The translations under genes were made by a program, and so were the position numbers. A stretch of DNA of 50,988 nt, taken from assembly GCA_030550775.1 (NCBI GenBank), contig JAUQOS010000007.1, positions 1 to 50,988 on the forward strand. The letters are read 5' to 3'. The stretch comes from Armatimonadota bacterium (GTDB lineage Bacteria; Armatimonadota; Fimbriimonadia; Fimbriimonadales; GBS-DC). Positions within the stretch are counted from its first letter, which is position 1. The number at the start of each line of letters is the position of its first letter. The notes beneath the pieces were generated by a model. The model made no database searches, had not been told where the DNA came from, and worked only from the letters and a program-made list of their open reading frames with translations. Positions 19,052 through 32,500 of this stretch are shown piece after piece.

Positions 19052-19762
19052 ATGCGATGGGTTGTGGGCGTCGATGGGTGTCGCGGTGGCTGGTTAGCGA
19101 TCGCCTTGGCGATTGATGCCGCGCAGGTGGTGGATGGGCAGGTGCTGCTTGCGGAGCGATTCGGGCACCTGCTGGAGCAGTTCGGGGACGCGGAGGCAAT
19201 AGCAGTGGACATGCCCATCGGCCTGTGGGATGATGGCAGGGCACGCCCACGCCCCTGCGACATAGTGGCGCGTGCGCGGCTGGGCAAGCGTGCCAGCACG
19301 GTGTTTATCCCGCCCACCCGCGCCATGCTCCGTGCGTCTTCGTATGCCCATGTGCGCGCGCTGGGGTTATGCGTCCAAGCCTATAACCTCATTCCGCGCA
19401 TATGCGAGCTGGACTTGTTGCTCACGCCTGAGCTACAGGTGCAGGTATGGGAAGCGCACCCAGAGCTAAGCTTCTACGGGATGCTGGGTATGCCCATCGC
19501 CCATCCGAAGCGCACGCCCGAAGGCAAGTTGGCGCGACGGTTTGCTTTGCGTCAAGTGTTCGGCAGCAGTGCCCCTGCACTCGAGGCGTGGCTGGACGCA
19601 TTGTGCAAAGGCTTCGTGCGCGCTGTGGTAAGCGAAGATGATGTGTTAGACGCCTTTGCCCTGGCGTGGAGCGCGTGGCGCCACTTGCGCGGCGAATCAG
19701 AAGTGTGCATCGGCGAGCCTGCCCGTGACTCGCGCGGGTTGCTGATGGCAATCCGTTATTAG
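19052..19762 (+). CDS. DUF429 family predicted RNase H-like nuclease
   Basis: A 236-residue DUF429 protein, a family with an RNase H-like fold of unproven activity. Candidate catalytic acidic residues are GVDGCRGGW near the N-terminus, AVDMPIGLWDDG in the middle and EDDVLDAFALAW at the C-terminus; PRICELDLLL and WEAHPELSF are also family-typical. ATG at 19052 (MRWVVGVDGC) is preferred over the TTG start of the track; TACAAT at 19030-19035 leaves at most a leader of about 10 nt. Its stop codon overlaps that of the convergent dprA. Biological role unknown. Confidence 0.75.
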   Translation: MRWVVGVDGCRGGWLAIALAIDAAQVVDGQVLLAERFGHLLEQFGDAEAIAVDMPIGLWDDGRARPRPCDIVARARLGKRASTVFIPPTRAMLRASSYAHVRALGLCVQAYNLIPRICELDLLLTPELQVQVWEAHPELSFYGMLGMPIAHPKRTPEGKLARRFALRQVFGSSAPALEAWLDALCKGFVRAVVSEDDVLDAFALAWSAWRHLRGESEVCIGEPARDSRGLLMAIRY

Positions 19763-20841
19763 AGCACGCGCACAAACGCCCCACCAGGCATTCGCCGCAC
19801 CAGCCCCTGCAGTTCCAGCATTGTGAGTTCCGCTTGCGCCACATGCACGGGCAGCCCCACTTGACGCGCGATGGTGTCCACATGGCGTGGCTCTAAATCC
19901 AGCGCGCTGAGCAGCTTCTCTTGGGTTTCAGTGAGGATGGGCAAGCTGGGCGTGCGCTCGCGCGGCTCTGGCTGCACCTTGAGCGCGGTTAGAATATCTT
20001 CCGCGCTATCCGTTAGCATCGCGCCCTCTTTGATGAGGGTGTGGCAGCCCTTGCTTTTGGGGTTGTCAATGCTGCCTGGCACAGCAAACACTTCGCGTCC
20101 GTATTCGCTGGCGAGGCGGGCGGTAATCAGCGCGCCGCTGGCTTCTGGGGCTTCCACCACTAAGGTGCCCATGCCCCACGCAGCGATGAGCCGATTGCGC
20201 ACGGGGAATCGCCACGCATCGGGCGCTGCTTCCCAAAAGTATTCGGAGACGACCGCCCCACCCGACTCGGCGATCTGCTGAAACAGGGCACGGTTCTCCG
20301 AGGGGTACAGAGAGCCCAGCCCGCTTCCCAAGATGGCAATTGTGCGTCCGCCTGCCTCCAGCGCGGTGCGGTGGGCAACCGTGTCCACGCCCAATGCGCC
20401 CCCGCTAACGATGGTGAGCCCCGCCTCACACAGGTCGCGTGTGAACCGCTCGGCAACCATGCGTCCGTAGGCGCTGGGCTTGCGCGTGCCCACGATGCTA
20501 ATGGCGAAGCGGTCGCGCTCGTGCAGGGTGCCCCATACGAACAGCGCGGGCGGTGGGTCGGGCAGATGCTCCAAAGGGCGAGGGTAGTCGGGGGTGCCTG
20601 CCACAATCAGGCGTGCCTCGCCCTGTTCCAACGGTGCGGGAATCGTGACTGGTTCGCCTGCGGCGCGTTCAATCGCGATTATATCGGCTTCGCGAATGCC
20701 CGCCACGGCGCGCAATGCCTCGCGCGATGCGCTCAAGACGCTCTCGGGATCGCCGAACTGCTCTAACAAAGCGCGCAGTTTGTTCGCCGAGAACTCCAAG
20801 CTAAGTAAGCGTAGCCAAGCCAGCAGCTCATCGCGGCTCAT
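19759..20841 (-). CDS. dprA: DNA-processing protein DprA
   Basis: A 360-residue DprA, which binds incoming single-stranded DNA during natural transformation and loads RecA. An N-terminal helix-hairpin-helix/SAM-like region (about 1-75) precedes the extended Rossmann fold, with SIVGTRKPSAYG, IVSGGALGVDTVAHR (the phosphate-binding turn) and FPVRNRLIAAWG typical, and a C-terminal winged helix (about 300-360). ATG at 20841 overlaps the stop of the permease gene (ATGA); the 640-residue ORF in the track extends wrongly into that gene. The coupling to a polysaccharide permease looks like chance operon membership. Confidence 0.93.
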   Translation of the reverse strand: MSRDELLAWLRLLSLEFSANKLRALLEQFGDPESVLSASREALRAVAGIREADIIAIERAAGEPVTIPAPLEQGEARLIVAGTPDYPRPLEHLPDPPPALFVWGTLHERDRFAISIVGTRKPSAYGRMVAERFTRDLCEAGLTIVSGGALGVDTVAHRTALEAGGRTIAILGSGLGSLYPSENRALFQQIAESGGAVVSEYFWEAAPDAWRFPVRNRLIAAWGMGTLVVEAPEASGALITARLASEYGREVFAVPGSIDNPKSKGCHTLIKEGAMLTDSAEDILTALKVQPEPRERTPSLPILTETQEKLLSALDLEPRHVDTIARQVGLPVHVAQAELTMLELQGLVRRMPGGAFVRVL

Positions 20842-21704
20842 GGTCGCTCCACAAACTCCCATTCGCGCTTGCGAAAGTAGGATAGCCCTCCCAGAGCAAC
20901 GACTGCGCCCGCGAGGAGGTTCGCCCCAAGCAGCCACAGCGGCAGCGGCATATCGGGGAACTGGGTGGTTTGTCCCATAGCCGCTGGCTCGTGGATAATC
21001 GTAATCGGCGGAAGAACAGCCTTGCGATAGGCCATCGCCAGCGTCGCCATCGGGTTCAGCAGGTGGTACGCCCAAAATACCCCCTCGCGATAGGCTTCGG
21101 GTAGGAGCGTCGTGTAGCGCACTTGCTCTGAAAAGTAAATAATCGGGGTCAGAAAAAACAGCAGCTGTAGCCCCACGCTCACTAAGTACTTTACATCCTC
21201 GTAAAAGGCGTTCCAGCAGGCAATCAGTGCTGAAAGCCCTACTACCCACAGCAGCTGGCTCAACACGATTACGGGCAGCCACAGTAGGCTGAGTTGTAGA
21301 GGCGTGCCCACATAGCCATACAAGTACACAAACAGCACGCCCATTGCCAGCAGGAAGTGCACGAAATTCGCCAGCACCGCTGCTAACGGCAACAGCACAC
21401 GCGGGAAGTAAATCTTTTTGATGACCTGCATGTACACCAAGATCGTTTGGCTGGAGTCGAGCAGGGCGAACTGGAAGAAGGTCCATGGCAAGTAGGCTGC
21501 TAAGATATAGGCGGAGTAGTTGGCAATACGCATGCCCATCACATATTTGAACACGAGGGTCATTACCAGCACGGTGGCTAGGGGGTTGACCAGCGACCAG
21601 AAAAAGCCGAGGATGGAGTTTTTGTAGCGCACGCGTAGTTCGCGGATGACCAGCGTGCGCAGCAGTTCGCGGTATTGCCACAGTTCCAGCAGTAGGTCGC
21701 GCAC
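20838..21704 (-). CDS. ABC-2 type polysaccharide/polyol phosphate export permease
   Basis: A 288-residue Wzm/TagG-type permease with six predicted membrane segments and the family N-terminus YRELLRTLVIRELRVRYKNS and FFWSLVNPL, exporting undecaprenyl-linked glycans together with an ATPase (none is adjacent; a partner must lie elsewhere). The 380-residue ORF in the track runs back through the 5S rRNA gene, so its start cannot be right. GTG at 21704 (VRDLLLELWQ) gives the usual family length and lies 57 nt beyond the rRNA terminator hairpin; a CTG at 21728, 7 nt after AAGGA, is an alternative. Read-through from the rRNA operon is a possible source of expression. Confidence 0.8.
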   Translation of the reverse strand: MRDLLLELWQYRELLRTLVIRELRVRYKNSILGFFWSLVNPLATVLVMTLVFKYVMGMRIANYSAYILAAYLPWTFFQFALLDSSQTILVYMQVIKKIYFPRVLLPLAAVLANFVHFLLAMGVLFVYLYGYVGTPLQLSLLWLPVIVLSQLLWVVGLSALIACWNAFYEDVKYLVSVGLQLLFFLTPIIYFSEQVRYTTLLPEAYREGVFWAYHLLNPMATLAMAYRKAVLPPITIIHEPAAMGQTTQFPDMPLPLWLLGANLLAGAVVALGGLSYFRKREWEFVERP

Positions 21705-21749
21705 GGGGTTGGTGATTCGCTGTCGCAGCGTGGAATCCTTGAGGGGGGT

Positions 21750-21785
21750 TAAATGCGAAACGGCTCCAGCGTGTGGCTGGAGCCG
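21750..21785 (-). terminator. Terminator of the rRNA operon
   Basis: On the minus strand, stem CGGCTCCAGC / GCTGGAGCCG (10 bp, 5-nt loop) followed by TTTCGCATTT, 15 nt beyond the 5S gene. Confidence 0.8.
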
Positions 21786-21800
21786 TAGATGGGCTCTCAA

Positions 21801-21918
21801 TCTGGGCACCGACCTATTTTCCCACTCCGTTACCAGAGCAGTATCTTCGGCGCTGGAGGGCTTAACTGCCGTGTTCGGGATGGGAACGGGTGTTTCCCCT
21901 CCGCTATGGGCACCCAGA
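21801..21918 (-). rRNA. rrf: 5S rRNA
   Basis: About 118 nt with the standard 5S motifs (CCCATCCCGAACACGGCAGT, GCTCTGGTAACGGAGTGGGA). The ends pair in an extended helix (TCTGGGTGCC with GGTGCCCAGA) that continues into the precursor. It follows the 23S by about 105 nt. Confidence 0.95.
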
Positions 21919-22025
21919 TTGAGAAAGGGGTATTCATGAAACTGCACGATGCGCCGTATGAGTACAAACTGTGTGGGCACTTTGACAACTGGAACTGGAG
22001 TGCACCGATGGCGCGCGATTTTTAG

Positions 22026-25312
<3,287 letters not shown>

Positions 25313-25443
25313 TCGGCGCGCTGCTCGGTGACTCCAGTCCAGCTGTCAAAGGGTTTTGGGCGTTGGGCTTGCTCCGTTGGCAAGCCGACGAGGTTTGCCC
25401 AAACATCAAAGCCCCGTAGGGCGCTGAGGTTTGGGCAAAAGCA
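25313..25443 (-). other. tRNA-Ala to 23S spacer with processing hairpin
   Basis: Contains an 11-bp perfect hairpin TTTGCCCAAAC / GTTTGGGCAAA (about 25391-25438), likely an RNA-processing signal, and an AAAACCCTTTGACA stretch resembling an rRNA boxA/antitermination element. No gene. Confidence 0.5.
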
Positions 25444-25518
25444 TGGTGGAGGCGACCGGATTTGAACCGGTGACCCCCTGCGTGCAAAGCAGGTGCTCTC
25501 CCGCTGAGCTACGCCCCC
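25444..25518 (-). tRNA. tRNA-Ala (UGC)
   Basis: Acceptor stem GGGGGCG/CGCCTCC, anticodon stem CCTGC/GCAGG with loop TTTGCAC (anticodon UGC), discriminator A and encoded CCA. Located in the 16S-23S spacer, as is common. Confidence 0.96.
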
Positions 25519-25520
25519 AC

Positions 25521-25597
<77 letters not shown>

Positions 25598-25651
25598 TGA
25601 TTCCCTCAAAACCGGGCAGGAGTGGCTGTGCAAGCGCGAGAGTGGCTCCGT

Positions 25652-27181
<1,530 letters not shown>

Positions 27182-27256
27182 AAGGATGAAACCCGCACTC
27201 GCTTTCGCAAGTGCAATCCTGACCGAAGGCTCGCACAGCGCTTCCTACCTGCCCGG

Positions 27257-27270
27257 TTTTCAAGGAACCA
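27257..27270 (-). promoter_or_regulatory. boxA-like antitermination element and 16S processing stem in rRNA leader
   Basis: The leader reads GGTTCCTTGAAAAC, close to the boxA form seen in other rRNA leaders, and runs straight into the ACCGGGCAGG arm of the 16S processing stem. Confidence 0.45.
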
Positions 27271-27309
27271 CACACCGATGCGCCCCACTGGACATCATCG
27301 GCAGGGGCA

Positions 27310-27339
27310 ATTATACCACATCCCCTACGCGTTTGTCAA
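27310..27339 (-). promoter_or_regulatory. rRNA operon promoter P2
   Basis: Minus strand: consensus -35 TTGACA (27339-27334), 18-nt spacer, consensus -10 TATAAT (27315-27310), about 128 nt before the mature 16S. Confidence 0.85.
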
Positions 27340-27422
27340 GGGGTATCGCCCTCTCTACACGCTTTTTCTGGGGTCTCAAGGTGCTTCGTCTCGCTCCAAG
27401 CCTCTTGCTTGAAGCGACATAT

Positions 27423-27452
27423 ACTATACCATGTCGCCGACAACTTTGTCAA
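27423..27452 (-). promoter_or_regulatory. rRNA operon promoter P1
   Basis: Minus strand: -35 TTGACA (27452-27447), 18-nt spacer, -10 TATAGT (27428-27423). With P2 it forms a tandem pair 113 bp apart. Confidence 0.85.
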
Positions 27453-27487
27453 GGGGGGCGGCAAAATTCACCCCACCCCCATAGGAC

Positions 27488-27517
27488 TTGACATCCGCAT
27501 CCGAGTTAGGGTATAAT
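27488..27517 (+). promoter_or_regulatory. Promoter of the orphan small RNA
   Basis: -35 TTGACA (27488-27493), 18-nt spacer, -10 TATAAT (27512-27517): a full-consensus promoter, divergent from rRNA P1 and of the same strength class. Confidence 0.85.
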
Positions 27518-27523
27518 ACGCAC

Positions 27524-27638
27524 GTCGTTAGGGAAGGCGACCTTTGTAGAGGGACACCCCGGCCACCTCTACGAAGCATCAGGGACACGGAGGTCCCACC
27601 GCCAGTTTGAGGGCAAGCCCTTGGGCTTGCCCTCTTTT
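27524..27638 (+). ncRNA. Orphan structured small RNA of unknown class
   Basis: A transcript of about 115 nt is implied by the promoter ending at 27517 and the terminator at 27609-27638, with no ORF of note. Predicted folds: GGCG (27536-27539) with CGCC (27600-27603) closes a multi-branch junction holding a 10-bp hairpin TTTGTAGAGG / CCTCTACGAA and a GGGAC-ACGGAG-GTCCC hairpin. The promoter strength resembles that of housekeeping RNAs. The SRP RNA hallmark GGAAGGAAGCAGC is absent, and it is too short for tmRNA, RNase P or standard 6S RNA. I do not recognise the family. Confidence 0.65.
27609..27638 (+). terminator. Rho-independent terminator of the small RNA
   Basis: Stem GAGGGCAAGCC / GGCTTGCCCTC (11 bp, loop CTTG) followed by TTTT. 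It lies 7 nt from the convergent upp stop and may terminate upp as well. Confidence 0.85.
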
Positions 27639-27644
27639 GATTCT

Positions 27645-28271
27645 TCACCGTGCCCCTGTGCCGTACAACCGATCTCCAAAATCGCCCAAGCCCGGCACGA
27701 TAAATTTTCGGTCATTCAGCCCGCGATCTAAAGAGGCAGCCACGATTTTTACTTGCGGAAACCGCTCGTTCAGCAAGCGCACGCCTTCAGGCGCCGCCAC
27801 TACACAAATATGCACGATGTCGCGTGCCCCTGCCTGAAGCAACACCTCCACTGCCCGCGCCGCCGAGCCGCCCGTCGCCAACATCGGATCCAACAGTAAT
27901 ACGCGGCTCTCGCCCAACGGGGGCAGCTTTGAGTAGTAGGCACGCGCCACTGCGGTTTGTTCATCGCGCTCCAAGCCGATGTAGCCCACACGCACCTCCG
28001 TAAACAGCTCCGTGATCGCCTCTAGCATGCCCAAGCCCGCCCGCAAAATCGGCACCGCCACAATCGGTTGCGCCAACGAGTAGCCCGTGGTCGGCTCCAA
28101 CGGCGTCTGCACCGTATGCTCGCGCAACGGCAAATCACGCGTGGCTTCAATCGCCAATAGAAAAGTCAGCTGCCGTGCCAACGCCCGAAACTGCGCCGGT
28201 TCTGTCTCTGCATCGCGCAGGCGCGTCAGGATATGCTTTACCAACGGATGCTCTACTACATGAACCTGCAT
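27645..28271 (-). CDS. upp: Uracil phosphoribosyltransferase
   Basis: A 208-residue UPRTase converting uracil plus PRPP to UMP in pyrimidine salvage, cytoplasmic. The N-terminus VHVVEHPLVKHILTRLRD, PILRAGLGM, the PRPP-binding LLDPMLATGGSA and the C-terminal GLGDFGDRLYGT are canonical and the length is normal. It is divergent from smc. A -10 TACAAT lies 20 nt before the ATG, and GGGTGA serves as a weak ribosome-binding site. Confidence 0.96.
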   Translation of the reverse strand: MQVHVVEHPLVKHILTRLRDAETEPAQFRALARQLTFLLAIEATRDLPLREHTVQTPLEPTTGYSLAQPIVAVPILRAGLGMLEAITELFTEVRVGYIGLERDEQTAVARAYYSKLPPLGESRVLLLDPMLATGGSAARAVEVLLQAGARDIVHICVVAAPEGVRLLNERFPQVKIVAASLDRGLNDRKFIVPGLGDFGDRLYGTGAR

Positions 28272-28291
28272 GCCGATTTCACCCGCCAGAG

Positions 28292-28297
28292 ATTGTA
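28292..28297 (-). promoter_or_regulatory. -10 box TACAAT of upp
   Basis: GGTACAAT on the minus strand, 20 nt before the upp start codon. Confidence 0.4.
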
Positions 28298-28385
28298 CCT
28301 ACAGCAGGAAGAGCGCGTGACGCGTCGAAAACCTTTGCTTTGTGAGCCGAGCACGCAACCTCTGTCTGCAGGAGGCACGCAGCGG

Positions 28386-31300
28386 ATGAGCCTTGCCCTT
28401 ACGCGCATCCGCCTGCACGGTTTCAAAACCTTCGCGCAGCGCACTGAGATCGAACTTGCCGCGAACCTGACCGCTATTGTCGGACCCAACGGTTGCGGCA
28501 AAAGCAACTTGGTCGACGCGATTGTGTGGGCATTGGGCGAGGCGAATGTGCGCCTGCTGCGCGCCCAAACCCCTACAGAGGTCGTGTTTAGCGGTTCATC
28601 AGCACACAAGCCGCTGGGGCTGGCAGAGGTCTCGCTGTGGTTTGATAACGCCACGCGTTGGCTGCCCATAGATGCCGATGAAGTGCAAATCACGCGCCGT
28701 ATCTATCGCTCAGGCGAGTGGGAATGCTGGATTAACCGCACCCCCGCACGCCTGCGCGATGTAGCCGACCTATTTGCTGGCACGGGGCTGGGACGCGGCG
28801 GCTATGCCATTGTGGGGCAGGGCGATATTGAAGCGCTGCTAAACGCCTCGCCCGAAGAACGACGCCTCTGGATAGAAGAAGTCGCGGGCATCGCCCTCTA
28901 CCGCAACCGGCGCAAAGAAGCCCTGCGCGACTTGGAAGCCGCACGCTTGCACCTAACCCGCGTGGACGATGTGCTGCGCGAACTCGAACGCCAGCGTGAA
29001 CCCCTGCGCCACGAAGCCGAACGCGCCCTCGTCTACCGCGAACTGCAACACCAACTCCACCAGATGGAACGCACCTATTTGCAATATGAGTACACGCAGC
29101 TCCAAATTCGTGCTGCGCGCGCCCGCGCCGACCGCGACACCCTCCACGAGCAAATTCGCAACGCAACCCAAGCCATCCAAGCCCACGAAGCCCAAGCCGA
29201 CGCCTGCGGCAATGCACTTGCTCAGCTGGAAGCCGAAATGGACACCTTGCGCGCCGCCCTACAAAGCCACTTGACTGCTGAAGAACGCCTTCTGGGCGAG
29301 CGTAACCGATTGGACGAACGCGAACGCGCCCTTACCGAACTCGCGCACACCTGGCAAGAGGAAACAGACAGCCTCCGCGCCCAAGAACAAACGCACCACA
29401 CCCGCATGCACGAACTGCAAGCGCAACTGCAGGCGCTGGAAGCCGAAGCGCGCACCCTCGCCCCCGCTATCCATAGCACAGAAACCGAACTCAGCCAGCT
29501 GGACGCCGAGCGGCGTGCCATAGAAACGGCCTACCAAGCTGCGCTGCGCCAGCGCACCCAACGCGAATACGCTCACCAGCACCTCCAGCGGCTCCAGACG
29601 GAAGCTGCCGCCATTGAAGCGCAACTCCAATCGCTTACAACGGAACACGACACCCTCCAAACCGCGCTGGAACGCGCTCAAGCCGACGAGCACACCCTTC
29701 ACACGGAGGTGGAGCAGCTCGAAACAGCGCAGCGCGAAAGCGAGCAAAAGCTCAACCACCACCTGCGCGAGGTTCAGCACTACGCGCGCCATGTGGAAAC
29801 CCTTCGGGCACGCCTGCGCGCACTGGAAGCTAGCCTCCAAGCAGGCGAGGGGGCAAGCCCTGCCGTACGCGCCTTGCTAAATGCCCTTCGCAAGGGCGAG
29901 TTGCAAGGCGAATTCGTGCCCGTGGGCGCAGCGCTGAGCGTGCCCGACGCCTACCAAGCCGCAATCGGCGCCGCGCTGGGCAACGCCGTCAACGATATCA
30001 TCACCCCCACTGAGGCGGAGGCACGCAGCGCCATCGAGTGGCTCAAGGCGCACCGCGCGGGGCGACTCACTTTTTTGCCCCTCGAGCTGCTGGAGCCACA
30101 CTCTGCCGAACTACCCCCGATGTTGGCTCCCCAAGCGCAGGGCATTCTTGGCATCGCGGCCGACCTGGTCGCCTGCGAACCGCGTTTCGAGCCTGCTGTG
30201 CGCCACTTGCTAGGACGCGTGTTGGTTGTTGATACCCTGGAAAATGCCACGCGCCTCGTGCGCCTGCTGCGCCAAGGTGGCTACGCCCGCGTCTTCGCGC
30301 GCCTCGCCACCTTAGATGGTTCCGTCGTGCAACTCAGCGGGGCAATCACAGGAGGCGCACAACCGCACGAACGCAGCACCTTACTCCAACTCAAAGCGGA
30401 ACTGGAACGCACCCGCGCCGAACTCGCCAATGCCGAAACCCAACTCCAACACGTCGAAACCGCGTTGGAACAGCATCGCGCCGCCCACCACCAGCGCCAA
30501 CAACTGCTGGAAGGGCGCCGACGCCAACTGCGCGAAGTTAGCCACACACGCTTGCGCTTGGAAAGCGAACTGCGCCAACGCCAGCGCGACCGCCAACACT
30601 ACGAATCGCAACTTGCCCGCACTCGCGAACAAATCGCCGCGCTCGAGGCGCAACTGAACGCCGAACCCACTACTGACTTCACCGCGTTAGAAGCCCGGCG
30701 CGAGCAACTTCACGCCCGCCACGACGCGCTAACCCGCCAACTGGCGCAGCTACGTGCTCAGAGCCAACAACTTGCCACGCGCCAACGCGAATTACAACGC
30801 CAGCTTGATACCGAGCAGCGCGCCCTCAGCCAGCTGCGTGAGCGCCAACAAAATCGCCAAGCGCGCCTTCACGCCCTCCACGCCGAGCAAGCGCAACTGC
30901 AAGCCCAACGCGCTCGCCTCGATGACGAACTCCAGCGCGTTCGCGCCCAGATTGCCGATGCCCAAGCCCTCTTGGAGAGCAAGCGCACCCAGCGCCAACA
31001 GTGGCTGGAGCAAAGCTTCGCCCTCAACGAGCAACTGCGCGCCCTGCGCGCCACCCTCAGCCAGCTGACAGAGCGCGACCGCGCGCTGGAGATGCAACAG
31101 CTGCGGGCGGAACTCAAACTGCAAGAAATCACTGAACAGTGGCAGCGGCTCGCCCCCAACGAACCGCTTACCCCCTTGCCCGAGCCATTGCCCGAAAAAC
31201 CGCCCGTTGCACGCACCGAACTGGAACGCTTGCGCCGCGCCCTCGACGACATCGGCGAAGTCAACCCCAACGCCCCCGATGAGTACGCCCGCCTCAACGA

Positions 31301-31913
31301 ACGCTACACCCACCTCTTACGCCAACGCGAAGATTTAGAACATACTTGCGCCCAACTGGAGCACCAACTCCACGAGTTAGACCGCCACGCCCGCGAGCAG
31401 TTCCTAAGCACCTTCGCGGCCGTGCGCCAAGCATTCCAAATGCGCTTTGCGCAACTTTTTGAGGGTGGGCATGCCGAGCTCATCCTCACCGACACACGCG
31501 ACCCGCTCTCCGCAGGCGTAATTGTGGAAGCACAACCGCCCCACAAACGGCGCCAGCGTTTGGAGCTGCTGTCGGGGGGCGAGCGCGCGCTGACCGCCAT
31601 CGCCCTGTTGTTCGCCTTCAGCACGGTCAAGCCCAGCCCGCTGCTCGTGCTGGACGAGGTGGACGCTGCCTTAGACGGGCGCAACGTACAACGCTTCGCT
31701 GACTACCTGAGGCAAATCGCGGAACATTCACAAGTGCTCATCGTCACCCACAACCCTATCACCACCGCCGTAGCACAGCAGTGGTTGGGCGTGTCAATGA
31801 CGGGCGGTATCTCGCGCATCGTGCCCTACACCCCGCCCGAATCGTTGCGTGCCGACGACGGCACCGATCGCGCCCTTATCCAACCAATCAGCGAAACAAT
31901 GCCCCACCCATAA
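28386..31913 (+). CDS. smc: Chromosome segregation protein SMC
   Basis: A 1175-residue SMC ATPase that, with ScpA/ScpB, compacts and segregates the chromosome. Walker A GPNGCGKSN lies near residue 34, the hinge at about 490-620 (GEFVPVGAALSVPDAYQ onwards) splits two long Gln/Arg/Glu-rich coiled coils, and the C-terminal head has the signature LLSGGERALTAIALL and Walker B LLVLDEVDAALD. ATG at 28386 follows AGGAGG by 10 nt; the track start at 28233 overlaps upp. Its last 88 nt overlap the convergent PAP2 gene. scpA/scpB are not in the window. Confidence 0.96.
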   Translation: MSLALTRIRLHGFKTFAQRTEIELAANLTAIVGPNGCGKSNLVDAIVWALGEANVRLLRAQTPTEVVFSGSSAHKPLGLAEVSLWFDNATRWLPIDADEVQITRRIYRSGEWECWINRTPARLRDVADLFAGTGLGRGGYAIVGQGDIEALLNASPEERRLWIEEVAGIALYRNRRKEALRDLEAARLHLTRVDDVLRELERQREPLRHEAERALVYRELQHQLHQMERTYLQYEYTQLQIRAARARADRDTLHEQIRNATQAIQAHEAQADACGNALAQLEAEMDTLRAALQSHLTAEERLLGERNRLDERERALTELAHTWQEETDSLRAQEQTHHTRMHELQAQLQALEAEARTLAPAIHSTETELSQLDAERRAIETAYQAALRQRTQREYAHQHLQRLQTEAAAIEAQLQSLTTEHDTLQTALERAQADEHTLHTEVEQLETAQRESEQKLNHHLREVQHYARHVETLRARLRALEASLQAGEGASPAVRALLNALRKGELQGEFVPVGAALSVPDAYQAAIGAALGNAVNDIITPTEAEARSAIEWLKAHRAGRLTFLPLELLEPHSAELPPMLAPQAQGILGIAADLVACEPRFEPAVRHLLGRVLVVDTLENATRLVRLLRQGGYARVFARLATLDGSVVQLSGAITGGAQPHERSTLLQLKAELERTRAELANAETQLQHVETALEQHRAAHHQRQQLLEGRRRQLREVSHTRLRLESELRQRQRDRQHYESQLARTREQIAALEAQLNAEPTTDFTALEARREQLHARHDALTRQLAQLRAQSQQLATRQRELQRQLDTEQRALSQLRERQQNRQARLHALHAEQAQLQAQRARLDDELQRVRAQIADAQALLESKRTQRQQWLEQSFALNEQLRALRATLSQLTERDRALEMQQLRAELKLQEITEQWQRLAPNEPLTPLPEPLPEKPPVARTELERLRRALDDIGEVNPNAPDEYARLNERYTHLLRQREDLEHTCAQLEHQLHELDRHAREQFLSTFAAVRQAFQMRFAQLFEGGHAELILTDTRDPLSAGVIVEAQPPHKRRQRLELLSGGERALTAIALLFAFSTVKPSPLLVLDEVDAALDGRNVQRFADYLRQIAEHSQVLIVTHNPITTAVAQQWLGVSMTGGISRIVPYTPPESLRADDGTDRALIQPISETMPHP

Positions 31914-32395
31914 AGCCAACCGAGTAGCCAGCCCCCCACCACATCCGAAGGATAGTGCACGCCCACATACACGCGCGACAACCCCACCAACAGGGGCAGC
32001 CAAAACAGCCCCCAGAACGCTTTGCGCCCCCACAAAGCGGTCGCGACACCCACCAACGCACTCATATTCGCCGCGTGCGCCGACGGAAACGATCCCGAAG
32101 TCAAGTTGCCCGTGAGCGCGTCAATCGGCAACGCCACACACGGACGCTCGCGCCCAACCCATGCCTTGAGCCAATCGGCAGTCTCGTTTGTCAGCACAAG
32201 GATGGGCACCAGCCATAGCGCAAACGCCCGTGCCCTGCCCCCACGCCATAGCAAGTAAACCCAAATCAACACCGCTGCCGCACGCCCTTGCCAACTCTTG
32301 AGCGCATCCGAAAAGAAAATCATAATCGGCGTAACCCAGTCGGCACGCCACCCCTCAAAAATCCAGTAAAACAACCGCGTATCCAGCTCCGCCAT
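31826..32395 (-). CDS. PAP2 family membrane phosphatase
   Basis: A 189-residue integral membrane phosphatase of the PAP2 (type 2 phosphatidic acid/undecaprenyl diphosphate phosphatase) family, with five to six membrane segments. The three signature motifs are present: KAWVGRERP, the central SGSFPSAHAAN, and SRVYVGVHYPSDVVGG, which supply the two catalytic His and the Arg. Likely lipid carrier recycling (for example undecaprenyl-PP) or phospholipid turnover. TATACT ends 10 nt from the ATG, so the mRNA is probably leaderless. The C-terminal 29 codons overlap the smc 3' end on the opposite strand. Confidence 0.88.
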   Translation of the reverse strand: MAELDTRLFYWIFEGWRADWVTPIMIFFSDALKSWQGRAAAVLIWVYLLWRGGRARAFALWLVPILVLTNETADWLKAWVGRERPCVALPIDALTGNLTSGSFPSAHAANMSALVGVATALWGRKAFWGLFWLPLLVGLSRVYVGVHYPSDVVGGWLLGWLYGWGIVSLIGWIRARSVPSSARNDSGGV

Positions 32396-32405
32396 CGGTA
32401 GTGCC

Positions 32406-32411
32406 AGTATA
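32406..32411 (-). promoter_or_regulatory. -10 box TATACT of the PAP2 gene
   Basis: TATACT on the minus strand, separated from the ATG by only 10 nt. Confidence 0.45.
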
Positions 32412-32500
32412 CCTGTGGATAAAGCCGTATCCGTTTAGGCAGCAGACGTCACGCCATCCAGCAGGAATCTGCGCGTTGGCTGCACAATAACAAACCCGAA

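Noticed and set aside
19759-21681. 640-residue ORF suggesting a fusion upstream of dprA
   Set aside because: The N-terminal 280 residues are the permease gene read in another frame; dprA starts at ATG 20841.
20838-21980. 380-residue permease ORF starting inside the 5S rRNA
   Set aside because: The first 92 codons cover the 5S gene and the operon terminator on the same strand; homology begins at GTG 21704.
27524-27638. Small RNA as SRP (4.5S) RNA
   Set aside because: The conserved domain IV sequence (GGAAGG...AGCAGC) is missing.
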